A model generated the notes under the pieces. The model worked only from the letters and a program-made list of their open reading frames with translations. It was not told the DNA's origin and did no database searches. Below are positions 1 through 10,303 of a stretch of 64,000 nucleotides of DNA, piece after piece. The stretch's first letter is position 1. Each line of letters starts with the position of its first letter. Source of the stretch: Parastagonospora avenae f. sp. tritici 18332-5 (lineage: Eukaryota > Ascomycota > Dothideomycetes > Pleosporales > Phaeosphaeriaceae); NCBI GenBank assembly GCA_022559985.1, contig JAFJTR010000026.1:62001-126000 (forward strand). Reading direction: 5' to 3'. The translations under genes were made by a program, and so were the position numbers.

Positions 1-14
1 CTGCTTCTTTCGAC

Positions 15-2273
15 ATGACACGCAACAAGATGCCCTTTTCGACACGTGAGCGGCCATCTCCGCCCTACATGTCCTCAAGTATGACTGCCATATCTGAGGT
101 TAGCTCAAAATTAGAAGAGCCGATCCAAATCACCTTTGGTGGTGATCGATATGTACTTTTGTGGCCCGAGGTATGCGCTCACTCTATTTCAGTCAGACCT
201 GCAAGCTCACATGCAAGTAGCATTTCCACATTCCAGAATTGAACCAGGCGACGTTTGTAACAGTCTTTGATTCTCTCGGGCAAGGTCCGGTTACTCGAAC
301 TTGGATCGCGCGCGCCCTAAAGGAATACAATGACTGTGACGATGTTTAGCGGCCTGCTTTCTTTGCTGCTGTTCTCTTCTTGCATACTTCTGCGCAGAAG
401 CTAGAGATTGAAGAAGAAGCAATTGAACTTTTGCAAGAGCAAGGTGCAACAGCAATTGCAACGCACCAGGCGAGCACAGAGGGGCGTGTCATCTTTCCGG
501 GTCCATATCACCATTCTCCAGGCGCTTTACGACCAGTGTGGAAGTTGTATGAGGACATACAGGGTGCATTTTTGCATTCGTTGATTCAAGATCGAAGCGG
601 GTGAGCCTTGCAATTCTTCACTTCTTGAACAAGGCTTATCATGTGTCAGGGCCCCCTCGCAGCTCCACCTTGCCGGGTCAGCTCCTTCAATCATGGCAAT
701 CGCCGTACCGACCAGAATACAGAAATCCCGTATCACCGAGCCCCCAGAGGAGACGCTGTTACAAGGCTGGCGCATTGCTGTGAAAGACAACTTCCAGATC
801 AAGAATATACGCAGATCCGCCTGCAATTGGGCATACTACGAGCTATGTCCGCCTGCCAATGAAACTGCGCCCTCTATACAAAAGCTCTGTGATGCCGGAG
901 CCACAGTTGTCGGTACAACGAAGCTTGCATGTTTCGCCGCGACCGAGGAACCAGCGGATGGGTACCAGTCGCCAGCGGGTAGTAGCAGTGGAAGTGGCGT
1001 GGCTGTGGCGGCATACGAGTGGCTTGACATCACGATCGGGTCAGACAGTAAGTACACACACTCCTTGACTTGCAGGTACTTACTATTGCAGCGAGTGGAA
1101 GGGACCGCCGCCCTGCGCATTGGAATGGCTGCTTTGGAATGCGTCCGTCTCACGGCTATCTGTAGAGTGGAGAGCTACTCGATATCTTCCCTAGATTTGA
1201 TGTATCGACTTTCTTTGGTCGGGAGCTTGGGAAGTGTAGGGCTTTCGCGGAGATTTGGTATGGTCAAGATCTACCGAAGCAGCTCTCAATTCACAAGGTA
1301 TGCTGCTTGCATAACCGTACTTCCCTGCGCGAATCATAACATCGATCAGCGGCCCTTGTCAATCATATACGCCTCAGACTACATGGACAAAATCAGCAAC
1401 CCACAGCAAATGTCACTTATTGATATCTTCACCGCCGATCTAGAAGCAACTTTCGAGGTCAAGCACCAGAAAATCTCCTTCGAAAAGGCCTGGCAGGCCA
1501 ACCCCCCTCGACACGCCAACGGAGCCTCTCTTCCGGAATACATTAAAGACGCATCGCGCGACTCGTTCTTCTAAGAGGACTACCACAACTTCGCCCCCTT
1601 CCGCAAAGAATGCAGGGAGAATTTTGGCAAAGATGCATACATCAGTCCGCCTGTGCGATGGTAGTGGTACGCAACAACCCCTCCCTATTGCACATGACAG
1701 ATTCTAACGGGGAAAAGGGAATTGGCATCTCATACCACCTCTGCCGCTCACACCGAAGCCCTGGTCAGGCTGGAGGTGTACAAACACTGGTTCAACGACG
1801 TGATCATGAAGCCTGGTGAACAGATAACGCTTGTGCTCATTCCAATTGAAGACATGGCGCCCAGGTATCACGATGAGATGCCTACAACGCATTTCAATCC
1901 CGACGGCGTGCCAAATCTAATTCTTTCGCAGATTTTGAAGGCGCCGGAACTTACTGTTCCTAGTAAGCACTATTCGATATTCACAGCGTTTGTGCAATTG
2001 GCTAATGTGACTAGTCGGCGAAGTCACTTATCATTCGAGGGTGACTGAGAATGAAGAAAGACTCCCTTAGGCTGTTTCAATTATTGGACCTCCAGGTAAG
2101 TCTCCCCGGGCCTTTTCAAGGTTAACAATGCTAATTTGATACGACGAGTAGGTCAAGACCTGCTGCTCTTCGATGTTGTTTTGAAGTGCCTGTGTGAAAG
2201 TGGTCGTCCAGACAGTGTTTTCGCTGGAAGTAACATATTTTACAAGGACGGATTGAAGGGCTGCGATGAATGA
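15..2273 (+). pseudogene. Amidase-signature family gene with five in-frame stops
   Basis: The exons read as an amidase-signature enzyme (amide hydrolysis by a Ser-cisSer-Lys triad). Visible landmarks are GWRIAVKDNF (catalytic Lys), the Ser/Gly loop SPAGSSSGSGVAVAA, IGSD near the nucleophile, and FGMRPSHG. The upstream part (TFGGDRYVLLWPEV, then FPGPYHH and WKLYED) matches the N-terminal extension of fungal members. Phase-consistent exons are 15-170, 248-600, 650-1047, 1092-1297, 1350-1666, 1718-1962, 2015-2095 and 2152-2273, about 626 codons in all. In-frame stops lie at 347 (TAG), 1163 (TAG), 1572 (TAA), 1662 (TAG) and 2068 (TAG). Splice sites and frame are otherwise kept, so this is an unprocessed gene disabled by point nonsense mutations. 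The true start could lie left of the window. Confidence 0.8.
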
Positions 2274-2811
2274 TGCGAATGACTTATTAGGTGTATGCAC
2301 ATGGGTCCACTTTCTGATACCGGTACGGAAATCTCGCTACCGGTAGTCACAATGCAGCGCTCCGGCATATACAATTGGTGTACCGGGCTGAGCCCTGGAT
2401 CACATGACTAGGCTGCTAGCCTAGTCGCTTCCTTCCCTTCTATCCCTCACCTTGGTCCTTGCCTCAGCAGCACGTGGACCGTGCGCGAACACAAACAACA
2501 TGGGTTGATAGCCCAACTCTTTCACTTTCTCCTTATCTTGACTGTAAATAGCATCTGGACTAGGTAGCTGGAATACAGTGCCTACAGACCGTTCACAATT
2601 GGTCGAGCAGAATGTAGCTAATTCAACACTACCCCATCATTTCGCTCGCGCGAAGCAACTTGGAGCTGGGCTGAGACTACAATCGTCTAAACAAACGTAC
2701 CACAATGAGACCCTCCGGCAAACTCAGAATAACGACGTTGCACACTCGACCGACCTCAGATACAGTTGGCTAATCTTATCACTACATCCCTTCCCCACAT
2801 CTCCAACTCGT
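2274..2811. other. Intergenic, no gene seen
   Basis: The stretch between the amidase relic and the hydrolase gene holds no open frame with protein-like composition. The open frame that runs into the hydrolase from 2578 is treated as leader because nothing before 2812 resembles the family. Confidence 0.5.
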
Positions 2812-3888
2812 ATGTTAAATATCAGGTATCATCCCTCTCTCTGTGAGATCGACTCCATAATCTCCTTCTCCCAACACCACCGTCCAAACAATGCCCTCCT
2901 GGTCCGCCACCCTCATCCGCCACCCTCATCCGCCTATACATCTTGCACATCCCGCGGCGCAAAACGCATCTACACCAGCGCCGCCGCCACACAATCCGAC
3001 GTCAAAAACCTTTACCTACATCCCACATCCTTCGCGCCTCCCGCCACTCTCGGCAGCTATATCACATGCCAGCGTGTAGACTTAAATTCCTGGCCCTTGT
3101 ACCTGGTCTCCAGCAGCGCACGGAAAAGTCAAAATGCAGATGGAGAAACAGTCGTTTATCTCCACGGCGGCGCATTTCATCGCGAAGTCGACCCCTTCCA
3201 CTGAAAATTCATCGCGCAGCTAGCCCGTTCGACAGGCCTAGACGTGCTTGTGCCCATCTACCCATTAGTTCCGCGCCCGACGGCAACAGCCGCGCAAGTA
3301 ATCGAGGGCATTGTGTCGATCTGCAAGTTATCCGAGCGCAGAATTGTCGGGTTGATGGGAGATTCAGCGGGCGGACATATGGCGTTGGCTACGGCGCAGT
3401 ATGCGCCTGACGTAGCTGCGAAATTGAAGTTTGTCGTGCTTATCTCTCCGGTGCTGGATATAGAGCTCACGCACCCTGATGTTATTGCGCTGGAGAAGCA
3501 TGACCCGTGGCTTAGTATCGAGGGGCTAAAGAGCGTTGTTTTGCCGGCGTGGAAGGGGAATGTGAAGGCTGGGGATCCGCTTGCTAGTCCGTTGTTTGGG
3601 GCGATAGATAAGTTACCGCCGATGTTGTTGTTGGCGGGCACAGATGATATGTTGTGTGCGGATGCGAGGCGCTTGAGTGCGAGGTTCCAGGGTGGAAATG
3701 GGAGCGAGTGTGTAAAAGGGAGTGTGGAGATGGAGGGATTTAGGTATGTGGAAGAGGAGGGCATGATTCATGTTTACCCGCTGTTGCCGTGTTGGGAGGG
3801 CGAGGACGCGAGGAAGTTGATATTCGAGTGGGTTAAGGAAAGGATGGCGAAGTGGAGGACAGCATGCATGTATGCTTGCTTGGTATGA
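2812..3888 (+). pseudogene. Alpha/beta-hydrolase (HSL/esterase family) interrupted by one TGA
   Basis: The protein is an alpha/beta-hydrolase fold-3 enzyme, likely a carboxylester hydrolase. The oxyanion motif YLHGGAFH comes first, then VPIYPLVP, the nucleophile elbow GDSAGGHMA, an acid-residue region LLLAGTDDMLCAD and a C-terminal MIHVYPLL with the probable catalytic His. Everything is in one frame except a TGA at 3202-3204, between DPFH and KFIAQLARSTG; relatives usually have Trp there (HW.). TGG to TGA is therefore the simplest explanation. No GT-AG intron of normal size removes it. The start at 2812 is uncertain; an ATG at 2891 in another frame is less likely because it stops at 3079. It is either a recent pseudogene or a base error. 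Confidence 0.75.
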
Positions 3889-4175
3889 AATGAGTATCAA
3901 GGCGATGTGGACGTCACTACATGACATTTCAGCACGACCTTCAAAAGTTCTGAATAAACGCACAAAAGGGCCATGCTACTCGTTGTGCATTGCTCCTAAC
4001 AACTGTGGTAATTTTGGAGTTGCGGGTGCACGCATATTTGCATACACAGTGTCAGGAGCAATGTATAAATGCAATGCATCATTCTACACTGCCTGCAGAA
4101 ATAACACAATATCGCCGGTAGCATCGCCAACTTGAACAGGCTTTCCCTCCCCAGATACCCAGTACATTTCACTGC

Positions 4176-4724
4176 ATGATCATGTCTCCCTCCTTTTTCT
4201 CCCAAGTGTTCGAAGCAGCTCCAGCCAATGTTTCGTGGGATGCCAACGTCGATGCGCGCTTCCGCGATCTTTGGAATGGCGATTCACCACCATCTAGTCC
4301 AGAAACTTCGAAGTGTGCGACTGCAGAGTCTCAGAACTCGACAGCTACTGGTCAGCCGCTAAAGTCATCCAAAGTCCCATTCCAGCGCGAGTCGTTCAAG
4401 GCATTGTCACAGCGGGCGTCCTTTCAGTCGCGAGAGCCCAAGGTCGCTACATGCGACAATTGGACGGAGAAGGATACACGTGATGCTGTTTATGCCAGTC
4501 CACCTCCTTCTGATGGCAAGATTGCTGAAGCAGTACCTGACGTGGTGCAAGCGCGAGTGAAGCCGCGGGTTGTTACGCACAAGAATAGGACTGACGATGA
4601 TTCTTGCGACGTTGCTGCTGGCAAAATAAAACCTAGGCTTCCTAAGTTGGGCAAGTGGACTGATGATGAGTCCTGTGACGTTGCTGATTGTAGAAAGTGG
4701 GGTACAAGACTAGCTGTAGACTAG
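4176..4724 (+). CDS. Hypothetical 182-aa protein with SCDVA repeats
   Basis: Single-exon ORF that I do not recognise. The N-terminal half is rich in Ser/Thr/Pro and looks disordered. The C-terminal half carries degenerate repeats around the core TDD(D/E)SCDVA (NRTDDDSCDVA, then KWTDDESCDVA) with a weaker earlier copy, NWTEKDTRDA. There is no signal peptide or membrane segment. The second in-frame ATG at 4182 is an equally good start. Coding status is supported by repetition at protein level and the clean frame, but no family is visible, so it could be lineage-specific. Confidence 0.55.
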   Translation: MIMSPSFFSQVFEAAPANVSWDANVDARFRDLWNGDSPPSSPETSKCATAESQNSTATGQPLKSSKVPFQRESFKALSQRASFQSREPKVATCDNWTEKDTRDAVYASPPPSDGKIAEAVPDVVQARVKPRVVTHKNRTDDDSCDVAAGKIKPRLPKLGKWTDDESCDVADCRKWGTRLAVD

Positions 4725-5160
4725 TCTGGCAAAGCACTTTACCATAGAACGAATGTAATGATATTACGTGTTTCCCGAAATATGACTTGTAGTGACGGTC
4801 TGTAAGTTCTGATTCAAGATGACTTCTATGCGTGATTTTTTTGACAGTCTTTCTGAAGTGCTTTGAGAAGTTAGACTGAAACTACAAAGAGATATTCAAG
4901 ATCGCGAAAACGAACTTCCAGTCAACGACTCGTGTGGCATATTTCAAAAAATTCCAGGCCTCAAATGCTAGATAGTGTAGAGGGCGGTGGGTGAGCACAG
5001 CTGTGTCGATTCACGTGAGGATCAGCGCTAGCACCGTGCTAGTGTTTCGCGCGATTAGATAAGCGCCCCTTGCGGCGGGGTCGTCACTTGACACCTGAAC
5101 AGTCACATGTGCATCGGTACACGTCACGAGGACTCCAGCCCCATTCCGCCTCGAGTCACC
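4725..5160. other. Intergenic, likely promoter of the WD40 gene
   Basis: No ORF with protein-like composition. The last 150 bases before the WD40 start are more GC-rich, as expected for a proximal promoter and leader; I see no clear TATA box. Confidence 0.4.
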
Positions 5161-6428
5161 ATGTCGCGCTCAGATGACCCGGGTCACTACTTCCAGACAG
5201 AGTAGGATGCACTCGTCTTCTTCCCTTCTTTCAAAGCACTAAACAAATGCCAGCTTGGCCCTGAACGAGACGGCCCGCAAGGCCACCAAGTCAAAGAACA
5301 CTCATGGCAGCCCGATCAAACTCCCCTCCAAGATACTGGCCGTCATCCCCGATCCTCACGATGAAGACCACATCTACGTGGCTGAAGCCGCTGGCAATGT
5401 CAAGCGGATAAACGTTGAAGTTGGTCAGACACTTTCATTTCAACTCTGCCTTTATGCACACGGTGACGCCCTCGGATCATGGCTGACCATCGCTACAGAC
5501 GTTTAATGTCAGCACAACCCTTTCAGGCCCTACGGCACCTCTCACCTCTGTCTGCGTTGCCCCCTCATCTGGCACAGTCTTTGCTGGCTGCTGGGACAAG
5601 TCCGTCTGGTCGTGGTCTGGCTCCACTCGAAAGCCAGGTCGGCGATTTCAGGGACATGCCGACTTTGTCAAAGCCGTGTTGGTCCGCATGTTGGCTGGGA
5701 AAGAAGTGCTCGTCTCTGCTTCGGCAGATGCGACCATCATCGTCTGGGACGTCGCTTCGGGCGAGAAGCTACATACGCTTAAGGGGCACACGCGGGGCAT
5801 TCTGGCACTTGCCATTGACAACAACTATGCCGACAAGGACGACTCTTTTGTGCTAGTGAGCGCTGGCACCGATCGAGAAATCAGACGTTGGACTATTGGC
5901 ATTCAATCGGCTTCCGAACTACAACCGTCACCCGTCATCGCCCACGAAACGAGCATCGACGCTATCCACTTTGATTCCGACTTTGACCTATGGACTGCGT
6001 CTGCTGACAAGACCGCCAAGTGCCTAGCGCGTTCTCGAGAGTGGGATGAAGATTCAAGGTTCGAGCATCCAGACTTTGTGCGCGATATTGCAGTCGATGA
6101 AGAAGGGGGTTGGGCCTTGACTGCTTGCAGAGACGAAGAGGTTCGTGTATGGGATAAAGCCACTGGGAAGCTACACCATACTTTTTCCGGACATTACGAA
6201 GAGGTTACCGGCCTCGTACTGCTTCCACGACAGCGCTTGGTCAGTGTCAGCATTGATGGAACCGTCAGGCAGTGGAGTCTCAAGGCCCAAGAGCTAGCTA
6301 AATCAGTCCAGGAAGCCGAGGACGAGCGGCTCGGTAAGACCAAGGAAGAGGAGCCCGAAAAGAAGGAGGGCATGATGACAGCAGAAGAAGAAGCAGAACT
6401 GGCCGAACTTCTAGAAGATAGCGAGTAG
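5161..6428 (+). CDS. WD40-repeat protein
   Basis: Three phase-consistent exons (5161-5201, 5254-5419, 5499-6428) encode 378 residues. The product is a beta-propeller scaffold with several WD repeats: GTVFAGCWDKSVWSW, VLVSASADATIIVWD followed by GHTRGIL, VSAGTDREIRRW, DLWTASADKTAKC, ALTACRDEEVRVWD followed by GHYEEVTG, and LVSVSIDGTVRQW. The tail is acidic and Lys/Glu-rich (EEEAELAELLEDSE). Exon 1 supplies MSRSDDPGHYFQT; intron 1 is 52 nt with a CTAAAC branch-like sequence, and intron 2 opens with the weaker donor GTTGGT. The specific partner or complex cannot be named from sequence. The gene appears intact. Confidence 0.85.
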
Positions 6429-7220
6429 ACATTGGCGAACAGATTAGCGATTGAGTGGCCCATGACCAGGATTCTGCTGGCCTTTTCCGATCGACTCATC
6501 TGGTCGCCCCTAGGTAACAACTCCGCGAGACACCGGGACAGACACAGACACTCGTTATCGCTGCTACCAGGTCGCATTCCTCGAAGAATGAATTGTCCGG
6601 AACTTGCTGCGACCAAACTAGGCTGTGCTGCTTTAAGAACATCTTGGGACCTTGGAACAGGCCTGCAAGGTGGCGGAGCTCAACAGCCTACCATGTTGCT
6701 GTCACTATGCGGTTCAGATTTCGGACGATGTCGACACAGTGGACTCACGATACTCCTCTTAACGAGGCCGAGTGCTATGGCTGGCTCCTTGGATCTCTAC
6801 ACAGAGACTTGGTATCTCCCCGCTCCCTCTTGATTTGATAAGTGGTGCTATTTACTGGTGTATAGCACTAGTCTCCTTCGGCGGCAAGATGTAATCTCCG
6901 CCCTGCATGTTGAAAGCCTCCCGACGAAGCGACATTCGACTTAATCATGCGCGATCATGCGCCATAGTATACCTCGACTGCACATCTAATGTACCGTCAG
7001 CACCACACAGCAACGAAGAGACGTGGTCAACGACTGCATCTCGGACTGCCTCCCTCCATTGCCGCCCCCTTCCCCACCATCCACCATTCAGCTTTGCAAA
7101 TTGATCATCCGAGGTTCACTAAATAACTCCTCACTCGGGCGCATAACTGCGTCGTCGAGATGTGGCTCGGAACACCCAACTTTTGACAGACCCCTCACGG
7201 CAGGGGGCATTTCAATGCGA
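6429..7220. other. Intergenic, no gene seen
   Basis: Open frames here, such as 6432-6833, have random-looking composition, no domain and no splice logic. I treat the stretch as non-coding. Confidence 0.5.
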
Positions 7221-7345
7221 CCCCGTCACCAGTGTTAGCCTTTTCAGGCTTCCGTGCGTGGAAGAAGCCTACAGATGTTGAGCTGTGCTCTGACAGGTCA
7301 AATGACCCTTGGCAATTTGCTGTGAGGGTACTCTTGATATCGTTG
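7221..7345 (+). repeat. Degenerate repeat copy R1
   Basis: First of four diverged copies of a roughly 125-150 bp element. Shared blocks in order are CCAGTG near the start, CCTTTTCAGG, GTGCGTGGAAGA, CTCTGACAGG, and TGGCA followed by a GGGTACTC-like block. Orientation is the same in all copies. Confidence 0.6.
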
Positions 7346-7873
7346 TGGTGCAAACATATGTAGGGAGACTTGCGACATTCCACCCCAGCTCTCACTGTGC
7401 GCGCAACAGACTACCAAGACGACGAGTGCACCCCTTCCCGATTTTCTCGACTCGGTACGGGGCTACACAGATCCTGTACGAAGGACCATGCCATCGAGAA
7501 GACTATACCCTACATTTACGACACCTATTTGCGAGAAGAAAGAAGACGACATGCCATTTCAATACACACGCTGTGGCATACAAGGCGACCAGCTGACGAA
7601 GCTCAGATCTTGGTAGCGACGACGCACTTAAGCGGTACGGTTTGTGCGGCGTGCCGAACCCTGGTCAAACGCATACCCTCAAGTTGAGCAGCCGCTTTTT
7701 ATGTTCCAAGCTCGCCGCTGCCAGCCAAATCCTCCGACGTCGGCATCAAATGCCAAACATTGGCTCGTCCATCACGCGCTTTGGCTAAGCTAGGCTACAT
7801 GTTCGCTTCGAGACTGCTGCTCGGAATGGAAACCGCATGCGGCGCGTGGAAAGCTGTCCGTCAGGGGAGCCTT

Positions 7874-7998
7874 GCCCCCATTGCCAGTGCTACTCTTTTC
7901 AGAGAAGTGAGCGCAAGAGATGCCTGCGATATTGATTGATCTCCGGATAAATCTGACAGACCACGTGGTCCATGGCAAAAGACATTCAGCAACTCCTG
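7874..7998 (+). repeat. Degenerate repeat copy R2
   Basis: Second copy of the element: CCAGTG, CTTTTCAGAG, AGAGATGCC, then TCTGACAG and CCATGGCA, in the same order and spacing as the other copies. The preceding segment, about 7740-7815 (CATGTTCGCTTCGAG), resembles the linker found before R3. Confidence 0.6.
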
Positions 7999-8158
7999 AT
8001 ATCGATTCGGTACAGGCCAAGGGTGCAGACAAACTTGCCAGTCTGGCATTGATCAATGCCCTCAGAGCCAGGTCTCGCAAGGGAATCGTGCACCTGTCGC
8101 CCGACAACGGATCCATGTTACAGCGCCGTACCAATGGCTCGGGGGTTTGGGGCTTCAG

Positions 8159-8240
8159 ACCACATTACAGGTTCCTTGGTGTCCCAGTTCTACTTTGTTC
8201 CTCGCTTACCGTAGCCGTCCGAGCCACAAAGCATGTTCCG
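8159..8240 (+). repeat. Linker repeat La
   Basis: Linker between R2 and R3. It starts with CCACATTACAGG and ends near GCATGTTCCG, and aligns with 8457-8535 between R3 and R4. The repeating unit is thus longer than the R block alone. Confidence 0.5.
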
Positions 8241-8292
8241 CTTCAGAAATTTCGCTCGTTGAGCCCGTATGTCAGGGAACGTTACACACGTA

Positions 8293-8422
8293 TCCCCGCC
8301 ACCAGTGTCGCCTTTTTCAAGGAGACGTGTGTGGAAGATGCCTCCGATATCGAGCTTCTTCTGAAGTCTCTGACAGGCCGTCAAGGTCCATGGCACATTG
8401 CATATGGGTACTCCTCGATGCT
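8293..8422 (+). repeat. Degenerate repeat copy R3
   Basis: Third copy: CCACCAGTG, CCTTTTTCAAGG, TGTGGAAGATGCC, TCTCTGACAGG, GTCAAGGTCCATGGCA, GGGTACTCCTC. It is the clearest match to R4 and lies about 280 bp upstream of it. Confidence 0.65.
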
Positions 8423-8456
8423 TATCCGGCCCTCGTGCCCATTTCTATTGGCCTCC

Positions 8457-8535
8457 TCGTGCCACATTTACAGGCCATTGTGCCGCCATTGCACCTATTC
8501 CTCGGTTCCGACCGTCCTGTGCGCCGATGTTCTTG
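8457..8535 (+). repeat. Linker repeat Lb
   Basis: Linker between R3 and R4: CCACATTTACAGG, TTCCTCGGTTCCGACCG, GATGTTCTTGTCC. It matches La block for block with many substitutions. Confidence 0.5.
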
Positions 8536-8572
8536 TCCGCAACGCGAAAGAGGACCTTGTACTGCAGGCTAC

Positions 8573-8722
8573 GGCCCACCACCAGTGGCTGCCTTTTCAG
8601 GCGGTCGAGCGTGGAAGATGCCAACAGACATGGGGATTCTACCACTTGTCGTCAGACATGCGGAAGGTCTCTGATAGGTCGTCAAGACCCCTGGCAATCA
8701 CAGCATACAAGTACCCTCCGGC
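8573..8722 (+). repeat. Degenerate repeat copy R4
   Basis: Fourth copy: CCACCAGTGG, GCCTTTTCAGG, GCGTGGAAGATGCC, GTCTCTGATAGG, GTCAAGACCCCTGGCA, AAGTACCCTCC. It is slightly longer than R3 because of an insertion in the middle. Confidence 0.65.
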
Positions 8723-9667
8723 AACGCAAAAGGGTCATTCCGACCTCGTGCCGATGGCTCCAGAGCCTCCATCCCCGTCCCGTCCCGTCCTCATACGGTA
8801 GCGACCCTTCGCTTCGTTCGTGTTCCAGTTCCATACTACGTGTCCCATCTTGTCCCATATTGCCCACTACAATTTTTGGTGCCCCATGTCCGAATCAGTT
8901 GGGGCAAGTTGCTGTTTGAAAACTTGTCTGGAGAAAATTGGATCGCGCTATTGAGTGGCGATCGCAAGAGATGGACGGGCAGCAGAAGTCGGACCCTTGC
9001 GCCTCCTCGTGGTGCTGCCTGGATAGTCGACCGCTTAAAATTCAGAGCGGGAGATGAACCAAATGCTTGGGACGCGTGTAGTAAGTACATATCTTTCACA
9101 AAAACGCTTGTGGTCTGGAATTGGTATTCAATGGTATGAGTTGTTGGTGCGAGGGATGAAAAGACACGGCGGCTGTTTGGTTCTGCACCGTTGGTTCTCA
9201 AGTCGAGTGTAGTCATCTACATCAAGCCTACCCTCTCTTAATTTCTTCTCAATTGTGTAATATGTTTATGAACTTTGCACTTCAACTCTTTATTATCCCT
9301 CTACATCGCTAACATATGCGTGAGGCTTGCAATTGCTGCGACTACTCACCGTTGAGACTCGTTCCGTTTAATATTAAACCTATGCTCTTGGTTTGCATTG
9401 ACCATCCGTCTTAGCTTATCATTCTTTGTGAACTATGTCTTCTATCTGCTTCCATTATTCTCCATACACAGGCTTGGGTAGTCTTAGGTCATGGCTTCGG
9501 TTCCTTAGTACGCTTATCATGACTGGGGAACCGAAATAAATCCATACTCGTCTTTGCATCCCAAACACCCCAACCAGTCTTCGCCCCCAATACCACCGCA
9601 CAATAGCACCACTGGAACACTATCTTAGAGCGCACAATAGCAGTAGCGCGCTCAAGAATCAAAAGGA
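8723..9667. other. Intergenic, no gene seen
   Basis: The stretch after the repeat array is AT-richer from about 9200. It has no convincing ORF and ends in the leader of the Thr-rich gene. Confidence 0.45.
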
Positions 9668-9675
9668 TATTTAAA
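9668..9675 (+). promoter_or_regulatory. TATA-like element of the Thr-rich gene
   Basis: TATTTAAA lies 44 bp upstream of the ATG at 9719 and is followed by a pyrimidine-rich leader, a layout typical of strongly expressed fungal genes. Confidence 0.4.
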
Positions 9676-9718
9676 GGCTTCTCTCGCCCGTCTACAATCA
9701 TCTTTATACATCAACAAG

Positions 9719-10303
9719 ATGTCTACATGCAACACCATTACCGTCACGCCCGCCCGCAGCGTCGAGGATTCGTAAGTTCACTTTGCTTACCCACATTGCA
9801 CAATAAATGCTGACTCCTCACAGACTCCAATAATGGAAGATGTAGGCTGATCCAAAGGACACGGACGCTGGCTGCTACGACGCCGAGCAAAAGCGCATCA
9901 AGGCTGCTCAGGAGACCAAGTCGCTGCCAGCTGTGCCTCATGGCAACAAGGCTGCTTTCGACACCACCACCACCACCACCACCACTCCTCAGGTGACCGT
10001 CACAGCTACTGCTCCCCATGTCGTCTCCGCGCCAGCAATGACTCCTGAGTCACCGTCACAGCTGCCGCTCCCCATGTCTCTGCTGCGCCTGCTGCCGCCA
10101 AGACAACTCCCCATGGCCGCCCCGCTCCTCTTCGCCCCACTGTCGCTCCTCGCTGTGCCCCTGCTGTTGCTGGCAGCACGTGGGGCAATTTTGCGGCGAC
10201 TATTCAGCAGGATGATGCTGCTGGCGCGAAGAAGAAACAGGCGGAGAGCGCGCTTTGTGGCGATCTTCGTCCTGAGTTGCTCGAGAAGTATAGAAATAAG
10301 TAG
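9719..10303 (+). pseudogene. Frameshifted Thr/Ala/Pro-rich hypothetical gene
   Basis: An unrecognised small gene. Exon 1 (9719-9771) ends at a perfect GTAAGT donor, and CAG at 9821-9823 is the obvious acceptor. The spliced frame then meets TAA at 9831. From about 9852 another frame is clearly coding: ADPKDTDAGCYDAEQ, KSLPAVPHGNKAAF, a Thr tract from an ACC microsatellite, then PQVTVTATAPHV. A second unit in a third frame (VTAAAPHVSAAPAAAK) leads to STWGNFAATIQQDDAAG and LCGDLRPELLEKYRNK, stop at 10303. The two units differ by one base near 10045-10055, so a 1-nt deletion explains that switch. It has at least two lesions, or the splicing is unusual. Confidence 0.6.

Noticed and set aside
3187..3220. 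Possible tiny intron (GTCGAC to GCGCAG) removing the hydrolase TGA
   Set aside because: About 34 nt with a poor donor is below the intron sizes seen in the window, and the sequence inside (DPFH, KFIAQ) is conserved family protein.
7920..8919. Long plus-strand frames of up to 293 codons across the repeat array
   Set aside because: Open in more than one phase, cross repeat boundaries and do not keep frame between repeat copies.
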